A stretch of 64,000 nucleotides of DNA from NCBI GenBank assembly GCA_016711265.1, contig JADJTI010000004.1:310001-374000 (forward strand), read 5' to 3'. How positions within the stretch are numbered: position 1 is the first letter of the stretch; every line of letters begins with the position of its first letter. Source of the DNA: Austwickia sp. (GTDB lineage Bacteria; Actinomycetota; Actinomycetes; Actinomycetales; Dermatophilaceae). The notes beneath the pieces are model-generated. The model did not search any database. It saw only the letters and a program-made list of their open reading frames with translations, and had not been told where the DNA came from. The translations under genes and the position numbers were made by a program. Below, in pieces: positions 1 through 7,507 of the stretch.

Positions 1-315
1 CTGGACGATCACGCCCGCCAGCGATGCCCGGGTCTCGGCCAGCAGGTTCGCGTCCGCCACCCGTTCGGCCAGCCGGACGGCCTCCTCCAGGTGCTCGCGG
101 GCCGCCGGCATCCCCTCGGTGGAGGCCACGGCCAGCCCCAGCGCTCGGTGCGCGACGCACGCCGCCCGTACGTCGACCGCGTCGACCGCGCCGGTCGCGT
201 CGGGCGCGTGGATGACCGACCGGGCGAGCGTGATCGCCGCGGCCGCGTCCCGCTGCACCAGATCGAGCGCCCGCAGCGCGCGATCCAGAGCGTCCTGCTG
301 CACAGCCTCATCCAA
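1..315 (-). CDS. TPR-like protein, N-terminal part (possible CHAT-type protein)
   Basis: Partial gene that runs off the left edge of the window. The reverse strand gives an uninterrupted frame of about 105 residues, rich in Ala, Leu and Arg with the helical spacing of tetratricopeptide repeats (for example ALRALDLVQRDAAAAITLAR and AAREHLEEAVRLAERV). A stop lies just upstream of a TTG start at 315; a GTG at 303 is the alternative. It is divergent from the subtilase/sigma-factor operon. In actinobacteria, N-terminal TPR blocks of this style often precede a C-terminal CHAT protease domain beside S8 peptidase and sigma-factor genes. That is a family-based inference, because the C-terminus is not in view. 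Confidence 0.6.
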   Translation of the reverse strand, partial: MDEAVQQDALDRALRALDLVQRDAAAAITLARSVIHAPDATGAVDAVDVRAACVAHRALGLAVASTEGMPAAREHLEEAVRLAERVADANLLAETRASLAGVIVQ

Positions 316-483
316 TCGTCGTCAGGCCCCGCGCGTCGAGCCGGTCGCCCGAATTCCCCACGGGGGATACCCGACTCGCCAGTAATCTGGTCAACTCGGA
401 TCACCAGGCGTATCAAACCCGCCACGGCCCCCTCTGGAGAGCATCGATCCACTTCCCGGCACTCTCGGCACCAGGAGCCCCCT
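316..483. promoter_or_regulatory. Divergent promoter region between TPR gene and subtilase operon
   Basis: About 170 bp shared by two divergent genes. It contains an interrupted inverted repeat, CTGGT and ACCAG about 11 bp apart, and an overlapping CCAG-taat-CTGG palindrome around 382-412. A good ribosome binding site (AGGAG) sits seven bases before the ATG at 484. I cannot assign a sigma-factor class to the promoters. Confidence 0.35.
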
Positions 484-1785
484 ATGGACGATGAAGCCGT
501 CAGCCCATCGACCCCCCAGCCGCCATCACCGGCGCGCCCCGCCCCGTCCTACGCCGCCGTCCCCTCGGAGGCGTTCGCCGCCGTACCCGACTGCATTCTC
601 GTGGGCCTGGACGACGTTGCCCGCGTCGTCGGGTACCTCCGGTCCTGGTCAGCCCACCCCGATGAGGAGGAGCGCGACACCGACCTCGGCCTGGCCAAGG
701 TCACCCTCGACGCCAGAGCCGCCGCCGCCCACATCCGGGCCCTGCCCTCCACGGCCGGGCCCTGGCCGGCCGCCGCGGTACGCCGGGCGCAGGAGCGGCC
801 CACCGCCGGCGACCTGGACCTGGTCCTGTGCGCTCTGCGGATGTACGCCGACCACCTGGGCGAGCCCGCCCCCACCCTGGGCAAGAACCGGTCCGTCGAC
901 CTCGTCCGGGTCACCCAGGGCATCCAGTTCGGCGGCAACGGCGACGTGGATGTGGTCCGGGACTTCTTCGGCGCCGAGCCCGCCTGGCCGTTCGCGCCCT
1001 ACCCCCGGCCGGTGGCCGTCGGCCTGGTGGACGCCCCGCTGATCGACCACCCGTACACCACGCCCTCCCTGGTGGACGGCAGCGTCTCCCCGGCCCGTCC
1101 GGGCCCGACGCAAGGCCACCAGTACCACGGCACCTTCGTGGCCGGACTCATTCTGCGGCGCGCGCCGCACGTCCAGCTCCGGGTGCAACCGATCCCCGCG
1201 CTCGCCGACGGCGCCCAGAGCTGGGACGTCGCCCGCGCGATGGTGGCCCTGAGCGCCCGGAAGGTGCCGGTGATCAACCTGTCACTGTGCTGCCTCACCG
1301 AGGACGATGAACCACCGCTGGTCTTCGAGCAGGCCTTGAAGGCCATCGGCGACCGGAGCGTGGTGGTCGCCGCCGCGGGCAATCACGCCAAGGACACCAA
1401 CCAGAACCCGTACGCCTGCCGCCCCGCCTGGCCGGCAGCCCTGCCGGCGGTGGTCGCCGTCGGAAGCATCGACCAGTACGGCAAGCTCGCCGACTACAGC
1501 CCCGCGATGGACTGGGTGGACGTCTTCGCGGTGGGCGACGGGGTGGTCAGCTCGCTCTTCGTCGAGGGCCGGGACGGCCGGTCGTGGCCGCGCTACGGCC
1601 GAGCCAGCGGTACGTCGTTCGCCGCCGCGGATGTGACCGGCGAGATCGCCAACCTGATCCTGGGTGGCAAGACGCCCGCCGAGGCCCGCGAGCTGGTGCT
1701 GGGCGCTGAGCCCCGGCTGAGGCTGGCCGCCGCCACTGCCCGAGCGGTGCCCACCCTGCTGCCGCGTACCCGGTGGCCGCAGTGA
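484..1785 (+). CDS. S8 family (subtilisin-like) serine peptidase, probably cytosolic
   Basis: Serine endopeptidase of 433 residues. The subtilase triad is readable: Asp near 183 (VGLVDAP), His near 215 (GHQYHGTFVAG) and Ser near 377 (SGTSFAAA), with the oxyanion Asn in AAAGNH near 299. There is no signal peptide or transmembrane segment, so it should act inside the cell. The first 170 residues match no domain I recognise and may be regulatory. The ATG at 484 was chosen because of its AGGAG site and because upstream in-frame sequence overlaps the divergent gene. The stop overlaps the sigma-factor start (TGATG), so the two are translationally coupled. This suggests the protease serves the sigma-factor system rather than secretion, which is an inference. 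Confidence 0.9.
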   Translation: MDDEAVSPSTPQPPSPARPAPSYAAVPSEAFAAVPDCILVGLDDVARVVGYLRSWSAHPDEEERDTDLGLAKVTLDARAAAAHIRALPSTAGPWPAAAVRRAQERPTAGDLDLVLCALRMYADHLGEPAPTLGKNRSVDLVRVTQGIQFGGNGDVDVVRDFFGAEPAWPFAPYPRPVAVGLVDAPLIDHPYTTPSLVDGSVSPARPGPTQGHQYHGTFVAGLILRRAPHVQLRVQPIPALADGAQSWDVARAMVALSARKVPVINLSLCCLTEDDEPPLVFEQALKAIGDRSVVVAAAGNHAKDTNQNPYACRPAWPAALPAVVAVGSIDQYGKLADYSPAMDWVDVFAVGDGVVSSLFVEGRDGRSWPRYGRASGTSFAAADVTGEIANLILGGKTPAEARELVLGAEPRLRLAAATARAVPTLLPRTRWPQ

Positions 1786-2384
1786 TGCTCACCAGCCAGG
1801 CCGACGTCCGGGACCTGGTGGCGGCGGCGCTGGGGGGCGACCAGGGCGCCTGGCGTGACATCGTCGATCGGTACAGCCCGATCGTCTGGGCCGCCTGCCG
1901 GGCGTTCCGGCTGGCGGATCCGGACGCCGCCGACGTGGCCCAGACCGTGTTCCTCCGCCTCGTGGAGCACCTCCCGGCCATCCACGAACCAGCCGCCCTG
2001 CCGGGGTGGATCCGGACGACCGCTCGCCGTGAATGCCTGCGCGCGATCGAGGACCGCAACCGTCAGGCGCTGTCTCGGTTCGACGACCTGGCCACGACCC
2101 AGCTGCCACCGGACCCCCGATCGGTGGACGAGGCCTTGCTGGCCGGGGAACGCAACGCCGCGTTACGGGACGCGTTCGCCACCCTCAGCACGGAATGCCA
2201 AGACCTGCTTGCCCTGCTGATGCGAGACAAACCCCTCCCGTACAAGCAGATCAGCGCGATGCTGGACCGACCGATCGGCAGTATCGGGCCCACTCGGCTC
2301 CGCTGCCTGAACGCGCTACGCAGCGCACCCGTGCTCGCGCCCTGGGCGCCCACCGCGGCGTGCGCGGAAGGGCACACCCCATGA
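1785..2384 (+). CDS. RNA polymerase sigma factor, ECF-like (sigma-70 family)
   Basis: About 199 residues with the two-domain layout of ECF sigma factors. Region 2 is near residues 20-85 (WRDIVDRYSPIVWAACRAF, DAADVAQTVFLRLVEHL) and region 4 near 125-180 (LSTECQDLLALLMRDKPLPYKQISAMLDRPIGSIG). It directs RNA polymerase to a small promoter set. The ATG at 1785 overlaps the protease stop; a GTG at 1773 is a less likely alternative. The stop overlaps the next ATG (ATGA), so protease, sigma factor and the small protein form one coupled operon. No anti-sigma factor is recognisable, so control may come from the neighbouring protease or TPR protein. Confidence 0.85.
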   Translation: MLTSQADVRDLVAAALGGDQGAWRDIVDRYSPIVWAACRAFRLADPDAADVAQTVFLRLVEHLPAIHEPAALPGWIRTTARRECLRAIEDRNRQALSRFDDLATTQLPPDPRSVDEALLAGERNAALRDAFATLSTECQDLLALLMRDKPLPYKQISAMLDRPIGSIGPTRLRCLNALRSAPVLAPWAPTAACAEGHTP

Positions 2385-2833
2385 AACTCGATCCCGACGA
2401 TCGCGCACTGCTGCGCTGCTTGGACGATGCCATGAGCGAACCCGACCAGGTCCCCGCCTTTATCCGGGAGGCCGGCTATGCGGCGTACGCGTGGCTGACC
2501 GTCGACGCCGAGCTGGCCGAGCTGCGCTTCGACTCCAGCGACGCGCGCGCACCGGAACTGGCCGGCGTACGGGCCAGCGAGGCGACGGTCCGCGCTCTGA
2601 CCTACGCCACCCCGGATGTGACCATCGACCTGGAAATCCGCGCCGGGGAGATCCTCGGCCAGGTGCAGCCCCCGGACGTGGGCAGCGTCACGGTGACCCT
2701 GGCCGACGGCACGAGTAGCACCCACGAGCTGCAGCAGTGGGGCAGTTTCGTGGTGGCACCGGCGCCGTCGGGGCCCTTTCGGCTGCGGATCGACGGGGAA
2801 CGCCCGGCCCTGACCCCCTGGATCACGATTTGA
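2381..2833 (+). CDS. Hypothetical protein of the protease/sigma-factor operon
   Basis: Acidic protein of 150 residues with no domain I can name. The first 40 residues look helical (DPDDRALLRCLDDAM). The rest is beta-rich with alternating hydrophobics (VTIDLEIRAGEILGQVQPPD, SVTVTLADG, FRLRIDGERPALTPWITI), a pattern compatible with a carboxypeptidase-regulatory-like or Ig-like sandwich. There are no membrane segments or signal peptide. Its start overlaps the sigma-factor stop by ATGA, so it is translated from the same message. It could be a partner or inhibitor of the sigma factor, but nothing in the sequence proves that. Confidence 0.75.
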   Translation: MKLDPDDRALLRCLDDAMSEPDQVPAFIREAGYAAYAWLTVDAELAELRFDSSDARAPELAGVRASEATVRALTYATPDVTIDLEIRAGEILGQVQPPDVGSVTVTLADGTSSTHELQQWGSFVVAPAPSGPFRLRIDGERPALTPWITI

Positions 2834-2949
2834 GGTTCGCCTTCCTGTGGGCGGCTGCGCAGCGTCTGGCCAGGCGAATCACCACTGCGGTGGGCCAGTC
2901 GTCGTCCTCAGCTGCCGCCCCGGCCGGCCGATGAGCACGACAACCGGAC

Positions 2950-2982
2950 CTGTCGCCCCACTGTCGCCCCACTGTCGCCACA
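2950..2982 (+). repeat. Three 11-bp direct repeats before the 6PGL-like gene
   Basis: Three head-to-tail copies of CTGTCGCCCCA (the last ends CCACA). They can be read as the 7-mer CTGTCGC separated by 4-bp spacers, giving exactly one helical turn per copy. They end 12 bp before the GTG start at 2995, just upstream of an AAGGA ribosome binding site. OmpR/PhoP-family regulators bind direct repeats of this geometry, so this may be an operator. Confidence 0.45.
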
Positions 2983-2994
2983 TAAGGAACGCTC

Positions 2995-3825
2995 GTGCTC
3001 TCCCTCGACGATTACCTGCCTTCCACGCCTGCGACGCCCCGCCTGGTTGTCGGCCGGGACGTCCCCGCGTTGGCCAACGTGCTGGCCGACCGGCTCATTC
3101 GCACGTTGGCGTTCCGACTGAAGGACGAGTGGGTGACCCACGCCCACATCGCGATCACCGGGGGGTTGATCAGTCAGGCGATCTGCGATGCGCTGCAGGA
3201 TTCACCGTTGCGCCGGGAGATCGACTGGCGTCAGGTGCACGTGTGGTGGACCGACGACGCGTTCATGCCCGAGGGACATATCTCCCGCAACGAGACCCGG
3301 GTCCGGGCCGCCGGCATCGCGCGGGTCGGGATCCCCGAGACGAATCTGCACCCGGTGCCCGCCTCGCTGCACTCCGACGACGCCGCCGTGGACCGGGCTG
3401 CCACGGAGTACGCCAGCCTGCTGCGCCGGTTCTCCCCGCACGGCCGCCCGGTGCCCGTCTTCGACGTCCTGCTGCTGGATGTTGGCCCGCTCGGCGACGT
3501 CGGTGCGTTGTACCCCGGTGAGCGCACATTGGACAGCCAGGCCACGGTGGTCGCCGTGGCCAACCCGCCGAGCCCGCCCATGTTGCGGGTGAGCATGACC
3601 CTGGCGGCCATCCGCAACGCCGCCCGGGTGTGGCTGCTCGCGTCGGGGGCGGATCGGGCCGACGCGGTGACCAGCGCGTTGATGGGGGCGGACCTGCACG
3701 ACGTTCCCGCGGCCGGCGCCAAGGGTGTCATCGAGACGAAGTGGTGGGTCGACGAGGCCGCCGCGCGGACGGTGCCCCGGGCGATCCGGTACGGCGTCCC
3801 GGCCGAGCCTTCCCCGGCGGCCTGA
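2995..3825 (+). CDS. 6-phosphogluconolactonase-like protein, catalytic motif degenerate
   Basis: Protein of 276 residues with the NagB/6-phosphogluconolactonase fold, the family that hydrolyses 6-phosphogluconolactone in the oxidative pentose phosphate pathway. Family landmarks are recognisable: HIAITGG near 51-57, DWRQVHVWW near 78-86, the block near 156-175 and the WWVDEAAA tail. However, the usual GPDGH catalytic signature reads GPLGD at 164-168, so both the Asp and His positions are changed, and the usual DER motif reads DDA near 87-89. The GTG at 2995 follows AAGGA. No other pentose phosphate gene is nearby. It may be an inactive paralogue or have a new ligand. Confidence 0.75.
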   Translation: MLSLDDYLPSTPATPRLVVGRDVPALANVLADRLIRTLAFRLKDEWVTHAHIAITGGLISQAICDALQDSPLRREIDWRQVHVWWTDDAFMPEGHISRNETRVRAAGIARVGIPETNLHPVPASLHSDDAAVDRAATEYASLLRRFSPHGRPVPVFDVLLLDVGPLGDVGALYPGERTLDSQATVVAVANPPSPPMLRVSMTLAAIRNAARVWLLASGADRADAVTSALMGADLHDVPAAGAKGVIETKWWVDEAAARTVPRAIRYGVPAEPSPAA

Positions 3826-3829
3826 GCGC

Positions 3830-3946
3830 GAGACGACACTTCCGCACCTCCGGCCACCACGAAGCGTCACTTCCGCACCTCCGCACGCGCCTCTCAGGTG
3901 CAGAATCGACCTTTCGCCACTACGGGAGGTGCGGAATCGACGTTTC
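3830..3946. repeat. Intergenic array A, copy 1 (inverted 19-22 bp units)
   Basis: Four related units of about 19-22 bp. Two in one orientation start near 3830 and 3861 (core GAAGCGTCACTTCCGCACC); two inverted ones start near 3896 and 3925 (core GGTGCGGAATCGACGTTTC). Left and right halves could pair as a long imperfect hairpin. The same unit family with the same two-plus-two layout recurs at 49052-49167. It lies between two co-oriented genes and holds no ORF. Confidence 0.75.
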
Positions 3947-4010
3947 ACTGCGGGAGGGCGGCTGGCCGCCACCATCGGTCGTTACGCGGCCGGTCGTTAC
4001 GCTGGCCGTC

Positions 4011-4793
4011 ATGGACGTGCGCGCGCCGTTGCGGTCGTTGATCTTCTTCCCCTCACCCGGACCGGTGGCCAGCGCAACCCGGGTGCTCCCCGGCGGCCAG
4101 GACGTGACCCTGCGCACCGAGGACGGCCTTGACCTGGGGGCCTGGCTGTTCCCGCCGATGCCCAGCCCGCCGGGCCGGCCAGACCGTGACCAGGTGGTGC
4201 TGTTCGCGCCGGGCAACGGCGGTCACCGGGAGGGCCGCGCACCGCTGTTCGTCGCGCTCGCCGAGCGCGGGTTCACGGTGCTGGCGATGGATTACCGAGG
4301 GTACGGCGGTAACCCGGGCTCGCCCTCCCAGGACGGGCTGGCCGCCGACGCCCGCGCCGCCGCCGACTTCCTGACTCTGGCGGGCTGGCGCCCCGACCAG
4401 ATGATCTACCTCGGCGAATCGATGGGTACCGCGGTCGTCTCCCAGCTGGCCACCACCCGGCCGCCCGCCGCGGTGGCGCTGCGCTCTCCGTTCACCTGCC
4501 TGGCCGACGTGGCCAAACGCCTCTATCCGTGGCTGCCCGTGGACCTGCTGCTCCCGGACCGGTTCCCGGAGATCGACTACCTGCGCGGGCTCGATGTTCC
4601 GGTGAGCGTCATCCGCGGGACCGCGGACTCGATCGTCCCCAACGCGCTCAGCGCGCAGGTAGCGGCCGCCGTACCGCAGTTGCACGAGGACCTGGAACTG
4701 CCCGGGGTCGAGCACAACGACGAGGTCATGATCGGCCCCGTCGTGGCCGACGTGGTCCTGCGGCTGGCGGACCGGGCCCGCGGCTCCCGCTGA
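4011..4793 (+). CDS. Alpha/beta hydrolase (Bem46/ABHD13-like)
   Basis: Protein of 260 residues from the ATG at 4011. It has the serine hydrolase fold: an oxyanion region in VVLFAPGNGGHREGR, nucleophile elbow GESMG near residue 140, acid in RGTADSIVP near 207, and catalytic His in GVEHND near 236. The hydrophobic N-terminus with FFPSPG and the overall length resemble Bem46/ABHD13-type serine esterases of unknown substrate. A direct repeat GGTCGTTACGC lies immediately upstream, close enough to be part of the promoter of a very short-leader transcript. Neighbours give no clue to the substrate. Confidence 0.8.
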   Translation: MDVRAPLRSLIFFPSPGPVASATRVLPGGQDVTLRTEDGLDLGAWLFPPMPSPPGRPDRDQVVLFAPGNGGHREGRAPLFVALAERGFTVLAMDYRGYGGNPGSPSQDGLAADARAAADFLTLAGWRPDQMIYLGESMGTAVVSQLATTRPPAAVALRSPFTCLADVAKRLYPWLPVDLLLPDRFPEIDYLRGLDVPVSVIRGTADSIVPNALSAQVAAAVPQLHEDLELPGVEHNDEVMIGPVVADVVLRLADRARGSR

Positions 4794-4872
4794 CCCGGTC
4801 GTCGGGCGAATTCCAGTACTTCTGTGACCGATTCCTCCTTGAATGTGCGATGTGGCCGCCGATGGTCTGGGC

Positions 4873-4889
4873 ATACCCGGACTGGGTAT
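4873..4889. promoter_or_regulatory. Palindromic operator candidate ATACCC-N5-GGGTAT
   Basis: A perfect inverted repeat with 6-bp arms and a 5-bp spacer (ATACCC ggact GGGTAT) lies 61 bp before the start of the unknown gene at 4951. The position and symmetry fit a dimeric regulator site; the regulator is unknown. Confidence 0.45.
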
Positions 4890-4950
4890 CAACCGCCGAT
4901 TGAGGCGCTCTGAGAGCACAACACAGGCTAGGTCACCCCGGGGAGACGCC

Positions 4951-5472
4951 ATGAGGACGAAGCAGAGCTCGAGGACCACCCGCGACCACGAGGTCAGCCT
5001 CGCGTGCGGCGGCGGAGCCGGCCTGCCGGAGCGGGTGTTCCCGCAACCGACCACCCTGTACGCCGTCGCCACGGCCACCAGCGCAGGCCTGCCGCACGTC
5101 GTGGTCTCCGAGAGCGGACGGCGGGCCGGCCTGGACCTGGCCGTTCGCCGGGTGGCTGAGAACATCATCTGCACCGGGGTGGCCGACGCCGTTGCCCGGG
5201 CCGGGTCCGACGGCCACGTCCATGTGCGCCTGGTGTGGTCGGCGCAGGGTGTGGACCTGCGCATCCATGTGTTCGCCGGTCTGAACGGCACCGGCGCCGG
5301 CAGCGGGGAAGGCTGGCCGCTGGAGCGCCTGAGCGATCCGGTCGCCACCCTGCGCGGCCGCTTCCGGGCCGTCGACACCGCCGCCGGCCACCTGATCCGA
5401 GCCTGGTTGCCGGCTCACCGGGCAGCCGGGTCCGACCAAGGCGGGCCCACCCCGCTAGCGTTGGCCGGCTGA
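4951..5472 (+). CDS. Hypothetical protein
   Basis: Protein of 173 residues that I do not recognise. The ATG at 4951 has a GGGAGA site at good spacing. The central part (residues 35-115) alternates hydrophobic strands and helices (TTLYAVATATSAGLPHVVVSES, VHVRLVWSAQGVDLRIHVFAG), suggesting a compact alpha/beta cytosolic domain. Both tails are low complexity and Arg/Gly/Pro-rich. There is no signal peptide. It stands alone between the hydrolase and a terminator-like hairpin, with a palindrome upstream, so it may have its own regulated promoter. Confidence 0.6.
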   Translation: MRTKQSSRTTRDHEVSLACGGGAGLPERVFPQPTTLYAVATATSAGLPHVVVSESGRRAGLDLAVRRVAENIICTGVADAVARAGSDGHVHVRLVWSAQGVDLRIHVFAGLNGTGAGSGEGWPLERLSDPVATLRGRFRAVDTAAGHLIRAWLPAHRAAGSDQGGPTPLALAG

Positions 5473-5620
5473 CCACACGGGTGTCGTCCGTCACGCGATC
5501 AGCGGCGTCGGTCGAGGGTGGCGCGTTTCTGGCAGAGTGTTGAGCGAGCCGCGCCGGCCGGGCCGGCGTCGGTCAGCGCGCTGCACCCGAGCGGTCATTC
5601 GCCGACGGGCAGCGCTTCGC

Positions 5621-5641
5621 CCCCGCTGACGAGCGGGGTTT
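5621..5641 (+). terminator. Terminator-like hairpin just upstream of the dehydrogenase
   Basis: Perfect 7-bp stem CCCCGCT/AGCGGGG with a GACG loop followed by TTTCT. It ends 21 bases before the GTG start of the next gene. It may terminate the preceding gene, or act as an attenuator in the dehydrogenase leader, because little room remains for a promoter after it. Confidence 0.6.
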
Positions 5642-5662
5642 CTCGAGCGTGGAGGCGGCATC

Positions 5663-6571
5663 GTGACCGTGGAGAACAGCGGAAGCACTAGCGGAAGCAC
5701 TAGCGGAAGCAGCAGCGGAATCAGCAAGGTTGGCGTGCTCGGTGGCGGGTTGATGGGTTCGGGGATCGCCGAGGTCGCGGCGCGAGCCGGGGTCGACACG
5801 GTGATCAACGAGGTGAACGAGAAGTTCCGGGACGCCGCCCAGCAGCGCGTCCAGGCATCCCTGGCCAAGTCGGTGGCCAAGGGCAAGACCACCCAGGACG
5901 ACATGGACGCCGCCCTGGCCCGGCTCAGCTTTGCCTGTGACCTGACGTCCGTGGCCGACTGCGACATCGTCATCGAGGCGGCGACCGAGAACGAGGCGAT
6001 GAAACTCGACCTGTTCCGCCAGGTCGGGGAGGTGCTCACCCAGGACGACGCGATTCTGGCTTCGAACACCTCGTCGCTGCAGATCGTCCGCCTGGGCACC
6101 GCTTCGGGCCGGGTCGAGCACACGGTCGGGTTGCACTTCTTCTCCCCGGTGCCGCTGATGAAGCTGGTCGAGGTGATCCCGTCCCTGGCCACCCGGGACG
6201 ACGTGCTCGAGCGCGCCCGCTCCTTCGTGGCGGACACCCTGGGCAAGACGGCGATCATCGCCCCGGACCGGCCCGGGTTCGTGGTCAACGCCCTGCTGGT
6301 GCCGTACATGTTCGCCGCCATCCGGATGTTGGAAAACGGGCACGCCAGCGCCGAGGACATCGACACCGGCATGAAGCTCGGCTGCGGGTACCCGATGGGC
6401 CCGTTGGCGCTCATCGACAACGTCGGCCTGGACACCTGCCGGGCCGCGGGGGCGGCCATGTACGCCGAGTACAAGGACGCGGCGTACGCTCCCCCGCCGC
6501 TGCTCAACCGCCTGGTCGACGCGGGCTTCCTGGGACGCAAGAGCGGCCGGGGGTTCTACACCTACAGCTGA
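5663..6571 (+). CDS. 3-hydroxybutyryl-CoA dehydrogenase (3-hydroxyacyl-CoA dehydrogenase)
   Basis: Cytosolic NAD(P)-dependent oxidoreductase of 302 residues that interconverts acetoacetyl-CoA and (S)-3-hydroxybutyryl-CoA. The dinucleotide-binding motif GVLGGGLMGSGIA is near residues 24-36. The catalytic His is in VGLHFFSPVPLMKLVEV near 158, followed by the conserved Glu, SNTSSL near 134 and the C-terminal domain with RPGFVVNALLVPY. The GTG at 5663 follows GGAGGCGG. The N-terminus has an odd Ser/Gly/Thr tail of about 14 residues encoded by 12-bp repeats (near 5677-5722), probably a flexible extension. It overlaps no neighbour and converges on the stress protein gene. Confidence 0.92.
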   Translation: MTVENSGSTSGSTSGSSSGISKVGVLGGGLMGSGIAEVAARAGVDTVINEVNEKFRDAAQQRVQASLAKSVAKGKTTQDDMDAALARLSFACDLTSVADCDIVIEAATENEAMKLDLFRQVGEVLTQDDAILASNTSSLQIVRLGTASGRVEHTVGLHFFSPVPLMKLVEVIPSLATRDDVLERARSFVADTLGKTAIIAPDRPGFVVNALLVPYMFAAIRMLENGHASAEDIDTGMKLGCGYPMGPLALIDNVGLDTCRAAGAAMYAEYKDAAYAPPPLLNRLVDAGFLGRKSGRGFYTYS

Positions 6572-6575
6572 GGGG

Positions 6576-7367
6576 TCAGTGGGGCCGGACGACGGCCACC
6601 GGGCAGTGCACCGGCTGAAGGTGTAGCGGCTCCAGGAAGTGGAATGCCGAGCCGGGGTCGCTGCTCGGGGCCCGGGCTACCACGACCAGCCCGGCGTCCG
6701 CGGCCGCCGCGTGCACGGCCTCGGCCAGACCGGTCTCAACCTGCCGATCCTCGACCTCCACGTCCGCGGGGACGGGGGTCGGCAGTGCGGTCACCCCGGG
6801 GCCGCGCAGCGCCACGACCGGCACGGCGTGCGCCCGGGCCCAGAACACCGCGAACGCGAAGGCGGCCTCAGCGCTGCGCGAATCATCCAGGCTGACCACC
6901 ACGGGCCGGCGGATGCTCGGGGGGGACGGTGCCCGGGTGGGCACCACGATCACCGGGCATTCGACCGTGGCGGACACCTCGTCGGCGGTGCTGGCCCGCG
7001 TCGTGGACTCCCAGCCACCCGAGCCCTCCATCCCCAGCACGACCGCCAGCGGCTGGTGGCCGGCCACCGCGAGCGCGCCGGTGCGCCGCCCGAACCGCAC
7101 GATCGCTCGGGTCCCGCCGACCACGACGCCCCCGTCGGCGGACAGCTCCGCGGCGTACCGATCCATCTCCTGACGCAGCGCCTGCTCGACGTGACCGCGC
7201 AGAATGGCGGAACGGTGCCAGACCGACATGGCGCCGCGCAGCATCAGCGGCGCCCCCGTCTCCTTGGCCCACTCACCGGCGAAGCGGACGGCCGCCCGCG
7301 AATTGGCCGACCCGTCCACGAGGACGACGATGGGTGCGGTGATGGGAGTGGCCAGAGCCTCTGCCAT
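6576..7367 (-). CDS. Universal stress protein, two tandem UspA domains
   Basis: Protein of 263 residues with two UspA-type Rossmann-like domains, near 10-145 and 152-262. The first begins PIVVLVDGSANSRAAVRFA and contains VLGMEGSGGW, a weak form of the nucleotide-binding loop. The second begins RPVVVSLDDSRSAEAAFAFA and ends CPVAVVRPH. Family members bind ATP and help survival under stress or dormancy, but the substrate step is unknown. Its 3' end lies 4 bp from that of the dehydrogenase, so the pair converge with almost no spacer. The start is the ATG at 7367, with an upstream AGGAGG. Confidence 0.88.
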   Translation of the reverse strand: MAEALATPITAPIVVLVDGSANSRAAVRFAGEWAKETGAPLMLRGAMSVWHRSAILRGHVEQALRQEMDRYAAELSADGGVVVGGTRAIVRFGRRTGALAVAGHQPLAVVLGMEGSGGWESTTRASTADEVSATVECPVIVVPTRAPSPPSIRRPVVVSLDDSRSAEAAFAFAVFWARAHAVPVVALRGPGVTALPTPVPADVEVEDRQVETGLAEAVHAAAADAGLVVVARAPSSDPGSAFHFLEPLHLQPVHCPVAVVRPH

Positions 7368-7507
7368 GCCTCCTCCTTCAGGACGGCGGTACGCCGACCG
7401 ATCGGCTGGATGTGTAACCAGGCAGCGGGTGCCCTCTCAGCGTGACAGCCCGGCGCGCCGGGCGTCCAGCCGTGCCCATCGCCCCGCCGGCAGGGCGCAG
7501 GTGACTC

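Noticed and set aside
3830..3946. CRISPR array
   Set aside because: Units are inverted in two halves with no equal-length unique spacers and no cas genes nearby; the same applies to the other arrays.
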